This document shows positions 1-8,231 of a stretch of 64,000 bases of DNA, piece by piece. Both the position numbers and the translations under genes were made by a program. The stretch lies in assembly GCA_963739545.1 (NCBI GenBank), contig CAVUAT010000014.1, positions 1,116,001 through 1,180,000 of the forward strand, written 5' to 3'. Position 1 is the stretch's first letter. Every line of letters starts with the position of its first letter. The stretch is from CAVUAT01 sp963739545 (GTDB lineage: Bacteria > Actinomycetota > Thermoleophilia > Solirubrobacterales > 70-9). The notes beneath the pieces were generated by a model. It was given only the letters and a program-made list of their open reading frames with translations, had not been told where the DNA came from and ran no database searches.

Positions 1-134
1 CGACGGTCTCCAACGAGAAGAGCCAGAAGGGGACGGAGGTCGAGGCGACCGCCGACGATCCGCGCTACCTCGTCGAGTCCGAGAAGACCGGCAAGCACGC
101 GGCTCACAAGCCCGATGCGCTGACGAGGATCTGA
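1..134 (+). CDS. DUF2945 (HVA1-type) protein, 3' end only
   Basis: This is the C-terminal 43 codons of a gene that begins before the window. The frame runs from base 3 and stops with TGA at 132-134. The visible peptide has the pattern DDPRYLVESEKTGK followed by AAHKPDAL, which is characteristic of the small DUF2945/HVA1 family (about 65-75 residues, SH3/TUDOR-like barrel, function unknown). Roughly the N-terminal third would lie upstream. The family match is from memory of the conserved C-terminal motif. Confidence 0.72.
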   Translation, partial: TVSNEKSQKGTEVEATADDPRYLVESEKTGKHAAHKPDALTRI

Positions 135-215
135 GCGCGCGGCGGAACTTGATTTTCGCCGTGCTTGTTGGAGACTTAGGCCTCCGCGTGCCCCGACCCA
201 GGAATGAGGTCAACG

Positions 216-1025
216 ATGGCCGAGCTCAGCGAGCAGAAGCAGCAGGCGAAGGCGATGTGGGCCCTTGGCGACTACGGGTCGGTCGTGCACTGGATCGCGA
301 GCGCCGGCGAAGCCGCTGCGGAGGCGGCGGCGATCGGGCCCGACGACGAGGTCCTTGATGTCGCCTGCGGCACCGGCAACGCGACGATCCCAGCGGCGCG
401 CACCGGCGCGACCGTCACGGGGTTGGACCTGACCCCGGAGCTTCTCGAGGGCGGCCGTGCCGCGGCGGCGGAGGCAGGGGTCGAGATCGAGTGGCGCGAG
501 GGCGACGCGGAGGCGCTGCCGTTCGACGACGGCAGCTTCGACGCGGTGATCTCGGTGTTCGGGGTGATGTTCGCCCCGGACCAGCGCCAGGCCGCCTCGG
601 AGATCGCCCGCGTCCTGCGGTCCGGCGGGCGGATGGCCGTCAACAGCTGGACTCCCGAAGGCAACATCGGCCGCTTCTTCACGCTGATCGGCACCCACAT
701 GCCGCCGCCCCCCGACGGCTTCCAGCCGCCCACCCTGTGGGGCGATGCCGATCACTTGCGCTCCCTGTTCGAGGGGACCGGGGTCGAGCTCGAGTTCGAG
801 GAACGAGTGGTGGAGTTCGAAGGCGACTCCGTCGAGGACTTCTTCGCCATCTATGAGGACAAGCTGCCCCCGATGGTGGCGGCGAAGGCGATGCTCGAGC
901 CGCAGGGCAAATGGCCGGCGCTTCGAGACGACCTGCTCGCAATGTACGAGGACGTCAACCTCGCCGAGGACGGGAGCTACCGCTCCACCGGCGAGTACCT
1001 GATCGCGCGGGGCCGCAAGGCCTGA
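216..1025 (+). CDS. class I SAM-dependent methyltransferase
   Basis: A 269-residue soluble methyltransferase of the UbiE/Methyltransf_11 type. SAM-binding motif I is DVACGTGNATIPAA (about residues 46-59), followed by the acidic strand end GLDLTPELL and the motif DAEALPFDDGSFDAV. The substrate cannot be told from sequence. An ATG at 204 is in frame, but the ATG at 216 is preferred because GAGGT sits five bases ahead of it. The gene stands alone. Its stop is in frame with, and 21 bases before, the following fragment gene. Confidence 0.85.
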   Translation: MAELSEQKQQAKAMWALGDYGSVVHWIASAGEAAAEAAAIGPDDEVLDVACGTGNATIPAARTGATVTGLDLTPELLEGGRAAAAEAGVEIEWREGDAEALPFDDGSFDAVISVFGVMFAPDQRQAASEIARVLRSGGRMAVNSWTPEGNIGRFFTLIGTHMPPPPDGFQPPTLWGDADHLRSLFEGTGVELEFEERVVEFEGDSVEDFFAIYEDKLPPMVAAKAMLEPQGKWPALRDDLLAMYEDVNLAEDGSYRSTGEYLIARGRKA

Positions 1026-1046
1026 ACGACCACCCGCGGTGGCTCC

Positions 1047-1505
1047 ATGCCCGACAGTGCCCGGCTGCGCATCCTTCGCCCGACGGCCTTCGCCGGGCAG
1101 TTTCAGCTCGTCGCCGAAAGCTCGGATGTCGCCGTCGCCGCGGTCGCAGCCCCGGTGACCCCGGTCAGCATCCCGGTCCTGCCCGGTGACCGGATCTCTC
1201 TCTACACGCAGGGCTCGGGGGACATGCCCGCCGGCCAGCCGGCGTTCTCGGCCTCGGACCGGATCTCGTTCGTCATGGGTGGGCCCTTCGTGCTCGGGCA
1301 GACGACGGGACCCGGAGGCACCTTCCCCTACGGGACCAACGCTATGACCCGGATGAACCTGGCGGCGACCCTGACCGCACCCGACCCTGCCCCGGCGAAG
1401 AAGTGCAAGAAGAAAAAGAAGAAGAAGAAGGCGAAGCCGGCCGCGTCGGCGGGGAAGAAGAAAAAGAAGAAGTGCCGGCGGAAGAAGGGGAAGAAGAAGG
1501 GCTAG
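1047..1505 (+). CDS. lysine-tailed surface protein, probably N-terminally truncated
   Basis: A 152-residue protein with a beta-rich first part (about 1-112) and a very basic tail (about 116-152) made of lysine runs broken by single cysteines (KKCKKKKKK, then KKKKKKCRRKKGKKKG). I recall this tail in many secreted proteins of Solirubrobacterales, where it may act as a wall- or DNA-contacting tail; the role is unproven. Those relatives normally begin with a signal peptide and more beta strands. Here the protein opens directly at the RILRPTA strand with no signal sequence, so it looks like a 5'-truncated remnant. It converges on and overlaps the next gene by 4 bases. Confidence 0.5.
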   Translation: MPDSARLRILRPTAFAGQFQLVAESSDVAVAAVAAPVTPVSIPVLPGDRISLYTQGSGDMPAGQPAFSASDRISFVMGGPFVLGQTTGPGGTFPYGTNAMTRMNLAATLTAPDPAPAKKCKKKKKKKKAKPAASAGKKKKKKCRRKKGKKKG

Positions 1506-2254
1506 GCCGAGGCGCCGAGAGCTGCTGCGTGGCGCTCCTTGGCCGCCTCGATGAGAAGCCGGAGCTCGTCGGTGCGGCCCTCGCGGACGAGGATGATGGG
1601 ATCGGGGTCGCCGTTGACTATCTCCTCGAAGAAGTCCTTGCGGTCGTTGTAGGTGGGGAGCGTGCCCTTCGCCCAGCCGCGGACTTCGTTCAGGATCACC
1701 GCGAGCTCGGCGTAGGCCTCGCCGAACTGCTCGCCGATCTCGCGCTTCATGCGCTTGGCGAGCGCGGGCGAGGCTCCCTGCGTCGAGATCGCGATCGCCA
1801 TCGAGCCCTGGCGCACGATCGCGGGCAGGATGAAGTTGCAAAGAGGCGGAACGTCGACGACGTTCACCAGCATCGCCAGGCGCTCGGCGTCTTCATAAAT
1901 GCCAATGTTGACGTCGGTGTCGTCGGTCGCCGCGATGACGATGAACGTGCCCTCGAGGTCGGAGGGCTCATACGACTTGCGCTCCCACCTGATCGAGCCC
2001 TCGTCGGCCAGTTGCGCGAGCTCGTCGATCGCATCCGGGGCGATCAGCACGACGTCGCCCCCGGAAGCGAGCAGGCCCTCGACCTTCTCGAGCCCGACGC
2101 CGCCGCCGCCGACGACGACGCAGCGCCGCCCGCTGAGGCGTAGGCAGGCGATGTAGACGGGCGTCTCGAGCATGTCCCGGACGCAGGTCTGATCGCAGAT
2201 CCCGCGCTTGAACTGACAGACGCATTCCTTGCCTGCATAGGCCTGAGCTGGCAT
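1502..2254 (-). CDS. precorrin-2 dehydrogenase / sirohydrochlorin ferrochelatase-like (Met8 type)
   Basis: A 250-residue protein resembling the Met8p/CysG N-terminal module, which oxidises precorrin-2 to sirohydrochlorin with NAD and may insert iron, toward siroheme or heme. A Rossmann nucleotide loop VVVGGGGVGLEK lies near residues 43-54, then AATDDTDVN and the family motif FILPAIVRQGSMAIAIST followed by SPALAKRMKREIG. The CysG methyltransferase half is absent, as in stand-alone Met8 enzymes. The first 27 residues are an unusual cysteine-rich extension (C11, C13, C20, C24); an internal ATG at residue 28 would remove it. The gene is divergent from topA. Confidence 0.82.
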   Translation of the reverse strand: MPAQAYAGKECVCQFKRGICDQTCVRDMLETPVYIACLRLSGRRCVVVGGGGVGLEKVEGLLASGGDVVLIAPDAIDELAQLADEGSIRWERKSYEPSDLEGTFIVIAATDDTDVNIGIYEDAERLAMLVNVVDVPPLCNFILPAIVRQGSMAIAISTQGASPALAKRMKREIGEQFGEAYAELAVILNEVRGWAKGTLPTYNDRKDFFEEIVNGDPDPIILVREGRTDELRLLIEAAKERHAAALGASA

Positions 2255-2267
2255 TCATCAAACCCTA

Positions 2268-2286
2268 GCCGAGCCTTCGGCTCGGC
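2268..2286. other. perfect inverted repeat in divergent intergenic region
   Basis: GCCGAGCC, a 3-base TTC loop, then GGCTCGGC form an 8-bp perfect stem in the 83-bp gap between the Met8-like gene and topA. There is no T-run on either side, so a classical intrinsic terminator is unlikely. It could be a protein-binding palindrome or part of a 5' leader. Confidence 0.5.
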
Positions 2287-2299
2287 CTTCCCTACATAA

Positions 2300-2319
2300 A
2301 GGGGCATCCGAATGCCCCT
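2300..2319. other. second perfect inverted repeat upstream of topA
   Basis: AGGGGCAT, the loop CCGA, then ATGCCCCT form an 8-bp perfect stem ending 18 bases before the topA ATG. No Shine-Dalgarno sequence is visible between it and the start. Together with the stem at 2268-2286 it fills most of the divergent promoter region, so an operator or leader-RNA role is possible. The function is inferred only. Confidence 0.5.
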
Positions 2320-2337
2320 GCTACCTTCCGGCCCCCG

Positions 2338-4701
2338 ATGCGACTGATCGTCACAGAAAAGAACAACAGCGCGAAGAAGATCGCCGACATCCTGTCTAAC
2401 GGCACCGCCGTGGAGGAGGCCAGCTTTCGCACGCCCTACTACACGTGGGAGGGCCCGAACGGCCCCGAGACCACGATCGGGCTGAAGGGCCACGTCCTCA
2501 ACCCGGCCTTTCCCGAGGACTACAAGAGCTGGCAGCAGATCGATCCGCGCGACCTGATTGACGCGCCGCTGATCAAGCAGCCCACCGACAAGAACGTCGT
2601 CAAGGCGATCAAGAAGGTGGCCAAGGACGCCGACGACCTGATCATCGCGACCGACTTCGACCGCGAGGGCGAGCTGATCGGCCTCGAGGCGCTGCAGGAG
2701 ATAGTCGAGTCGAACCCCGACCTCGCCACCGCCGAGGGCGTGCACGCGGACGGCACACCGGTCAAGCGCGCCCGCTACTCGGCCCTCACCAAGGAGGAGA
2801 TCGAGCGCGCGTTCTCCAACCTCGACGAGCTCTCCATGCCGCTGGCAAACGCCGGCGCCGCTCGCCAGGACATCGACTTGATCTGGGGCGCGACGCTGAC
2901 CCGCGCCGTCTCGCGGGCCACCCGCCGCTTCGGTGCCAACTTCCTCTCGGTCGGCCGCGTGCAGAGCCCGACGCTGGGCCTGATCGTCGAGCGCGAGCTC
3001 GAGCGCCGAGCCCACGTGCCCGAGCCCTTCTGGGAGATCGTCGCCACCTTTACGCACCCCGACGGCTCCTTCGAGGCCCACCACGCGACCGACAAGTTCT
3101 GGAAGGAAGAGGAGGCGAAGGCCGCCCTGGCCGGCACCTCGAGCCCGGGCACCGTGACCGAGATCAAGGCCCGCCGCAACACGCGCAAGCCGCCGGCGCC
3201 GCTCAACACCACCGCCTTCACGACTGACGCCTCGAGCCGCCTCGGCATCACCCCGGCGCGCGCGATGCGCCTGGCCGAGGACCTCTACATGGACGGCTAC
3301 ATCTCCTACCCGCGCACCGACAACACGGTCTACCCCACGTCGCTCGACACGCGCGAGCTGATCACCGAGCTGGTCAAGATCGAGGAGTTCAGCGCCGCCG
3401 CCCCGCTTCTCGAGCAGGACAGCCTCGAGGCGACGAAGGGCAAGAAGGAGACCACCGACCACCCGCCGATCTACCCCACCTCTGCCGTCAACCCGAAGCG
3501 CCTCGAGGCGCGCAGCGACGCCCACCGCAAGGTGTATGAGCTCGTGACGCGGCGCTTCCTCGCCACCTTCAGCCCGCCGATGATCACCGAGTCGACCCGC
3601 GCCGACATCAGGGCCGGTGACCAGGACTACTTCGTGCGCGGCTCGGTCGTCATCGACCCCGGCTACGCAGGCATCTACACCTACGCCCGCTCGGCCGACG
3701 ACGAGATCCCCAAGCTCGAGGAGGGGCAGGAGCTCGAACTCGAGGGCGACCCTGAGCTCCTCTCCAAGGAAACGCAGCCGCCGCCGCGGATCTCGCAGGG
3801 CAAGCTGATCGAGCTGATGGAGGAGCGCGGCCTCGGCACCAAGGCGACGCGCGCCGACATCATCCAGAAGCTCTACTACCGCGGCTACGTCCACGGCAAC
3901 CCGCCCGAGCCGAGCGAGACCGGCGTGAAGATGTACGAGGGCTTCAAGCAGTACGTGCCCCGCGTAGCGGGCGCCGAGATGACCGCCGAGCTCGAGGCCG
4001 AGATGGACAGGATCGCCAGCGGCGACATGACCAAGGACGAGGTCCTCGAGGACAGCCGCAAGGCCCTGCGCTCCGCTTACGACGAGATGGGCGAGGACGT
4101 CGACGACGACGACGAGGACGCGCCCTGGCGGAAGTTCGCGAAGCTCGTGTGGAGCGGCATGGACGAGGACCGCATCCTCGGGCCGTGCATCGTCTGCCGC
4201 GAGAAGGGGCGGACCCAGGAGGACGGCTCGCCCAACATGCTGCGCGTGATCCGGGCGAAGAAGTCCGGCAAGTCCTTCGTCGGGTGCACCGGCTGGAAGG
4301 GCGCCGACGCGGACCCGGACGATCCGGATTCGTGCGACCAGACCTTCCCGATGCCGCAGCCGCGCTTCTACGACGTGCACAAGCTCGAGGAGACCTGCTC
4401 GGTCTGCGGCCGCACGCCGCGCGTGTCGGTCGCCCAGAAGTTCAAGCCCGGCCGTCCCTGGAAGCTCTGCTTCAACGACGAGTGCCCATCGATGGAGGAG
4501 ATGAAGCGAAAGCGCGCCGAGCGCGAGGCCGCCAAGGCCGCGAAGGAGGCGGCCAAGGCCGCCTCTGGGGACGACGCCCCCGTCGACAGCAAGGACGCGA
4601 TCGCCGCCGCCGAGAAGATCGCCGCCGACGGCGCCAAGAAGCGGAAGGCGCCCGCCAAGGCGAAGGCCAAGGCCGGCGCCGAACAGAGCTCTGACGAGTA
4701 G
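2338..4701 (+). CDS. topA: DNA topoisomerase I (type IA), archaeal-like
   Basis: A 787-residue type IA topoisomerase that relaxes negative supercoils by transient 5'-phosphotyrosine cleavage. The N-terminus (MRLIVTEKNNSAKKIADIL) and the TOPRIM motif (TDFDREGELIG, about residues 105-115) read like archaeal topoisomerase I rather than the usual bacterial TopA (VIVESPAKAKTI style). The catalytic tyrosine is Y324 in DGYISYPRTDN. Late motifs include the RGLGTKATRADII helix. The C-terminus holds cysteine pairs (CIVCREK, CSVCGRT, then C and C further on) typical of zinc ribbons, and ends in an Ala/Lys-rich tail. It lies directly upstream of tmk-holB. No convincing ribosome site precedes the ATG. Confidence 0.95.
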   Translation: MRLIVTEKNNSAKKIADILSNGTAVEEASFRTPYYTWEGPNGPETTIGLKGHVLNPAFPEDYKSWQQIDPRDLIDAPLIKQPTDKNVVKAIKKVAKDADDLIIATDFDREGELIGLEALQEIVESNPDLATAEGVHADGTPVKRARYSALTKEEIERAFSNLDELSMPLANAGAARQDIDLIWGATLTRAVSRATRRFGANFLSVGRVQSPTLGLIVERELERRAHVPEPFWEIVATFTHPDGSFEAHHATDKFWKEEEAKAALAGTSSPGTVTEIKARRNTRKPPAPLNTTAFTTDASSRLGITPARAMRLAEDLYMDGYISYPRTDNTVYPTSLDTRELITELVKIEEFSAAAPLLEQDSLEATKGKKETTDHPPIYPTSAVNPKRLEARSDAHRKVYELVTRRFLATFSPPMITESTRADIRAGDQDYFVRGSVVIDPGYAGIYTYARSADDEIPKLEEGQELELEGDPELLSKETQPPPRISQGKLIELMEERGLGTKATRADIIQKLYYRGYVHGNPPEPSETGVKMYEGFKQYVPRVAGAEMTAELEAEMDRIASGDMTKDEVLEDSRKALRSAYDEMGEDVDDDDEDAPWRKFAKLVWSGMDEDRILGPCIVCREKGRTQEDGSPNMLRVIRAKKSGKSFVGCTGWKGADADPDDPDSCDQTFPMPQPRFYDVHKLEETCSVCGRTPRVSVAQKFKPGRPWKLCFNDECPSMEEMKRKRAEREAAKAAKEAAKAASGDDAPVDSKDAIAAAEKIAADGAKKRKAPAKAKAKAGAEQSSDE

Positions 4702-4730
4702 CGATCCTCCCGCGCGGTTAGCCTGACCGG

Positions 4731-5333
4731 GTGTTCATCTCGCTCGAGGGAATCGACGGCTCCGGAAAGACCACACAGGCCCGCCGCCTCGCCGAGGCGC
4801 TCGGCCCCGACGCGCTGCTGGTGCGCGAGCCCGGCGGCACCGATCCCGGCGAGCGAGTGCGCGAGCTGATCAAGGACCCGGGCCTCGAGGTCGACCCGCT
4901 GGCCGAGCTGCTGCTCTTCTGCGCGGCGCGTGCCCAGCTGGTCAACGAGGTGATCGTCCCGGCGCGCGAGAGCGGGGTCGAGGTCGTCTGTGACCGCTTC
5001 AGCGACTCGAGCATCGCCTACCAGGGCATCGCCCGCGGCCTGGGCGCCGACAAGGTGGAGTCGCTCTGCGACATCGCCACCGGCGGGATCTGGCCTGACA
5101 TCACGTTCTTCCTGCGACTGCATCCCGAGGTGGCCGCCGAGCGCATCGCCGCCGAGGGGCGCGCAGCTGACCGCTTCGAGGGCGAGGGACTCGATCTCCA
5201 AAAGCGCGTCGCTGAGGGCTACGAGGAGGTCGCCGCTCGCCACCCGGCTCGAATCAAGGCGATCGACGCATCGCGCGACCCCGACGAGATCCACGACGCG
5301 CTCGTCGCCGAGCTGGGGCGGGTTCGCGCTTGA
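4731..5333 (+). CDS. tmk: thymidylate kinase (dTMP kinase)
   Basis: A 200-residue kinase that phosphorylates dTMP to dTDP for DNA precursor supply. The P-loop GIDGSGKT is at residues 7-14, the DR(F/Y) substrate motif is seen as CDRFSDSSIAYQG, and the LID region carries RAADRFEGEG. Length is normal for the family. The start is GTG at 4731, 29 bases after topA, so co-transcription with topA is likely. The stop TGA overlaps the TTG start of holB by 4 bases, which suggests translational coupling. Confidence 0.95.
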   Translation: MFISLEGIDGSGKTTQARRLAEALGPDALLVREPGGTDPGERVRELIKDPGLEVDPLAELLLFCAARAQLVNEVIVPARESGVEVVCDRFSDSSIAYQGIARGLGADKVESLCDIATGGIWPDITFFLRLHPEVAAERIAAEGRAADRFEGEGLDLQKRVAEGYEEVAARHPARIKAIDASRDPDEIHDALVAELGRVRA

Positions 5334-6469
5334 CGGCCCTCGCGACGGCCGAGGTCCCCGAGGTGCTCGCCGGCGCCACTCGCCACCAGCCGCGCGCCCG
5401 TGCCTCGCTCGCCGCAGCCCTCGCCACCGGCCCCAGCCACGCCTACCTGTTCCGCGGGCCGCCCGGCTCGGGCAAGGCGGCGGCGGCCCGCGCTTTCGCC
5501 GCCGAGCTGCTCGCGAGCGGCGCGCCCGATCCCGCCGACGCGCGGCGGCGCGCGCTGATCGATCCCTCGCCGCACCCCGACCTGGTCTGGTTGCGGCCAC
5601 CCGGCGCCCAGCACCTCGTCGACGACGTGCGGGAGTCCGTGATCCGCGCGGCGAGCCTGCGCCCCGCCGAGGGAGAGCACCGCGCGTTCGTGATCGAAGA
5701 GGCCGAGAGCCTTCGCGACGAGAGCCAGAACGCGCTGCTGAAGACGCTCGAGGAGCCGGCCGCGTTCGCCCACCTGATCCTGATCTGCTCGGAACCCGAG
5801 CTGCTCGCCGGCACGATCCTCTCGCGTTGCCAGCCCGTCGAGTTCGCGCCGCTGGCACCCGACGCGGTGCTCGAGGCGCTGGGCGCGAGCGGCCCCGAGG
5901 CCGAGGCCGTCGCCCGCCTCTGCGGCGGCGACGTCGAGCTGGGCGCGTACCTGCTCACCGAGCGCGGCCGCGCCATGCGCGCCGCCGCGGAGCGCGCCTC
6001 CCGCTCGCCCCGCTCGCGACCCGATGCGACCGAGCCGTGGCGCGCGCTGCTCGAAACCGCCGAGGAGGCCGGCGCTGACGCCGGCTCCGAGGAGGAAAGC
6101 CACCTGCTCGAAGACGCGCAGGGCACCGGCCGCCGCGGCCGATCGGGCAAGCTGACCCGCGACGCGACCGACCAGGTGAAGCGGACCGCCCGCCGCGCCC
6201 GCACCAGTGCCCTCGACCTCGGGCTGGGGCTCTGCTGCTCGTGGTTCCGCGACCTCGGGGCCGTCGCGTCGGGCGCCGACGGGCTCGTCCTCAACGTCGA
6301 CGGCCGCTCCGATCTCGCCGAGGACGCCCAGGGCCTCGATCCCGTCGCGGCGCGCGAGGCCGTCGAGCTCGTGCTCGACACGCGCAGGCGCCTGCGCCTC
6401 AACGTCTCCGAGGAGCTGGCGCTCGAGGCGCTGTGGCTGCGCCTCGCCGAGATACTTGCGGCTGACTGA
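5330..6469 (+). CDS. holB: DNA polymerase III delta' subunit
   Basis: A 379-residue AAA+ clamp-loader protein. It has a P-loop GPPGSGK (43-49), a Walker B-like DEEAES equivalent (FVIEEAESLRDESQNALLKTLEEP) and the sensor region LILICSEPELLAGTILSRCQ, all diagnostic of delta'. There is no obvious zinc cysteine cluster. The tail is longer than average. Start TTG at 5330 overlaps the tmk stop. The tmk-holB order is a widely conserved arrangement. Confidence 0.9.
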   Translation: MTALATAEVPEVLAGATRHQPRARASLAAALATGPSHAYLFRGPPGSGKAAAARAFAAELLASGAPDPADARRRALIDPSPHPDLVWLRPPGAQHLVDDVRESVIRAASLRPAEGEHRAFVIEEAESLRDESQNALLKTLEEPAAFAHLILICSEPELLAGTILSRCQPVEFAPLAPDAVLEALGASGPEAEAVARLCGGDVELGAYLLTERGRAMRAAAERASRSPRSRPDATEPWRALLETAEEAGADAGSEEESHLLEDAQGTGRRGRSGKLTRDATDQVKRTARRARTSALDLGLGLCCSWFRDLGAVASGADGLVLNVDGRSDLAEDAQGLDPVAAREAVELVLDTRRRLRLNVSEELALEALWLRLAEILAAD

Positions 6470-6491
6470 CTCTGTTAGTGGATACTTAGAT

Positions 6492-8231
6492 ATGGCCTCG
6501 CCTGCGTCCGGCGCAGCCGGCAAGAGAGCCGGAGGGCGCCGCATCTCGATGCGGCTCTGGCTCGGCGCGGCGTTCGCTGCGGTGTCGTTGATCACCGCCT
6601 CGGCGGTCTACGTGTTCGTCAACGACTCCTCGGGGCGAACGCTGCAGAGTGAGAGCGCCGACCTCGCGGTCGGACGCACCTCGAGCCTCGCCGATCAGCT
6701 CGAGATCGGTACGGAGACCGAGGCGGCCGAGCTCCTCGACGAGGCGAACACCGACACGTTTCGCGTCTGGGCGGTGAACCGCCGGGGTCAGGCCTTTGCC
6801 TCGGAGGCGCTCGCCCCAGCCGACCTGCGCACGATCGAGCGCGCTGGCGAGGCGGTGCAGATAGCGCGGGCCGGCCGCCGCTTCCGAGCCGACCTGCCCG
6901 GGGACCAGACGATCGCCTCCGCCCCGATCTTCGGCGCCCGCTCGATCCGCGGGGCGGTAGTCGTCGTCGCCGAGCCACCCCCGGCTCTGACGCGAGCCTT
7001 CGACGACCTACGGGGCGACCGGATTCGCGCGCTTGGGATAGCAGTCGCGATCGGGATCCTCGTCGGCTTCGTCGTCTCCTCGCTGATCTCGAGCCGGGTG
7101 AAGCGGCTCGCGCGCGCCGCGGAGCAGATGGCCGCTGGACGCTTCGACGCGCCTCTGCCGGCGAGCGGCAGCGACGAGATCGGCGACCTCACCAACTCGC
7201 TCGATCAGATGCGCCGCGCCCTTCGGGACAGCTTCGACGCGCTCGCGACCGAGCGCGATCGCCTCTCGGCGATCCTCGACGGCATGCGCGAGGCTGTGAT
7301 CGTCGTCGGCGAGGACGGCGCTGTGCGTTTCTCGAACCCCGCGGCCGAGCGCCTCGTTCGAAACGGCCAGCCGGCTCTGGCGCTGATCCCGTCACTTCGC
7401 CGCGCCTCCGCGAACGACGCCGACGAGGCTCCGACGCTGCACATCGACGGGCACGTCTACGGCGTCCACGCCCGCAAGGTGCCCGCCGAGCACGCGGTGC
7501 TGATGGTCGTCCGCGACCGCACCGATGAGCTCAAGCGAGAGGAGGCCGAGCGCGAGTTCGTCTCCAACGCCGCGCACGAGTTGCGCAACCCGCTGGCCGG
7601 GATCTCGAGCGCGATCGAGGTGCTCCTCGCGGGAGCCAAGGACGACCCCGAGGCCCGCGACCGCTTTCTCGACCGCCTCGGCGAGGACGCCGAGAGGATG
7701 ACCCGCCTGACCCAGTCGCTGTTGATGCTTGCTCGCGTCGAGGCCGCCGGCGGGCGCGAGGAGGCCGACGTGGTCGACGTCAGCATGGCCGGCGAGGAGG
7801 CCGCGGCGGCCGTCGAGCCGCCCGAGGGGGTCGAGGTCGCCACGGAACTCGAGCGCGACCTGGTCGCCGAGGGCGATCCGGTGCTGTTGCGCCAGGTGCT
7901 GATCGGCCTGCTGACCAACGCGTGCAAGAACACCCCCTCGCCAGGCACAGTTACCCTTCGCGGCTCCCGAGGAGAGGGCGGAGCGGTGACGATCGAGGTG
8001 CATGACACCGGCAAGGGAATCCCCCCTGAGGAACAGGACCGGGTCTTCGAGCGGTTCTATCGCGGGAGCGGCGCGCTCGAGAGCGAGGGGTTCGGCCTGG
8101 GCCTGTCGATCGCCAAGCGCATGGTCGACGTGATGGGCGGCGAGATCGGGCTCGACTCGGCGCCCGGCTCCGGCTCGACCTTCTGGGTGCGCCTCCGCCA
8201 GGCCAAGCCAACCCCGACCCCCGTCGCCTGA
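6492..8231 (+). CDS. membrane sensor histidine kinase (HAMP-PAS-HisKA-HATPase)
   Basis: A 579-residue two-component sensor. The start ATG at 6492 (MASPASGAAGK) gives a short basic N-terminus, TM1 at about 21-43, an extracytoplasmic loop to about 176, TM2 at about 178-199, HAMP at about 200-250, a degenerate PAS-like region around 260-350, and HisKA with the phospho-acceptor H362 in NAAHELRNP. The HATPase domain has the N-box LLTNACKNT, G1 DTGKGI and G2 GFGLGLSIAKR. It overlaps the response regulator start by one base (TGATG), so the two form an operon. The signal sensed is unknown; the architecture resembles PhoR/WalK-type kinases. Confidence 0.93.
   Translation: MASPASGAAGKRAGGRRISMRLWLGAAFAAVSLITASAVYVFVNDSSGRTLQSESADLAVGRTSSLADQLEIGTETEAAELLDEANTDTFRVWAVNRRGQAFASEALAPADLRTIERAGEAVQIARAGRRFRADLPGDQTIASAPIFGARSIRGAVVVVAEPPPALTRAFDDLRGDRIRALGIAVAIGILVGFVVSSLISSRVKRLARAAEQMAAGRFDAPLPASGSDEIGDLTNSLDQMRRALRDSFDALATERDRLSAILDGMREAVIVVGEDGAVRFSNPAAERLVRNGQPALALIPSLRRASANDADEAPTLHIDGHVYGVHARKVPAEHAVLMVVRDRTDELKREEAEREFVSNAAHELRNPLAGISSAIEVLLAGAKDDPEARDRFLDRLGEDAERMTRLTQSLLMLARVEAAGGREEADVVDVSMAGEEAAAAVEPPEGVEVATELERDLVAEGDPVLLRQVLIGLLTNACKNTPSPGTVTLRGSRGEGGAVTIEVHDTGKGIPPEEQDRVFERFYRGSGALESEGFGLGLSIAKRMVDVMGGEIGLDSAPGSGSTFWVRLRQAKPTPTPVA

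Noticed and set aside
1390..1500. AAG-rich tract as a simple DNA repeat or CRISPR-like array
   Set aside because: It is a lysine-coding low-complexity region with no spacer structure; no CRISPR repeats were seen anywhere in the window.
210..1841. Long minus-strand frame of 543 codons opposite the methyltransferase and the lysine-tail gene
   Set aside because: Its product is Arg/Ala/Gly-rich without motifs, as expected for an antisense shadow in GC-rich DNA.
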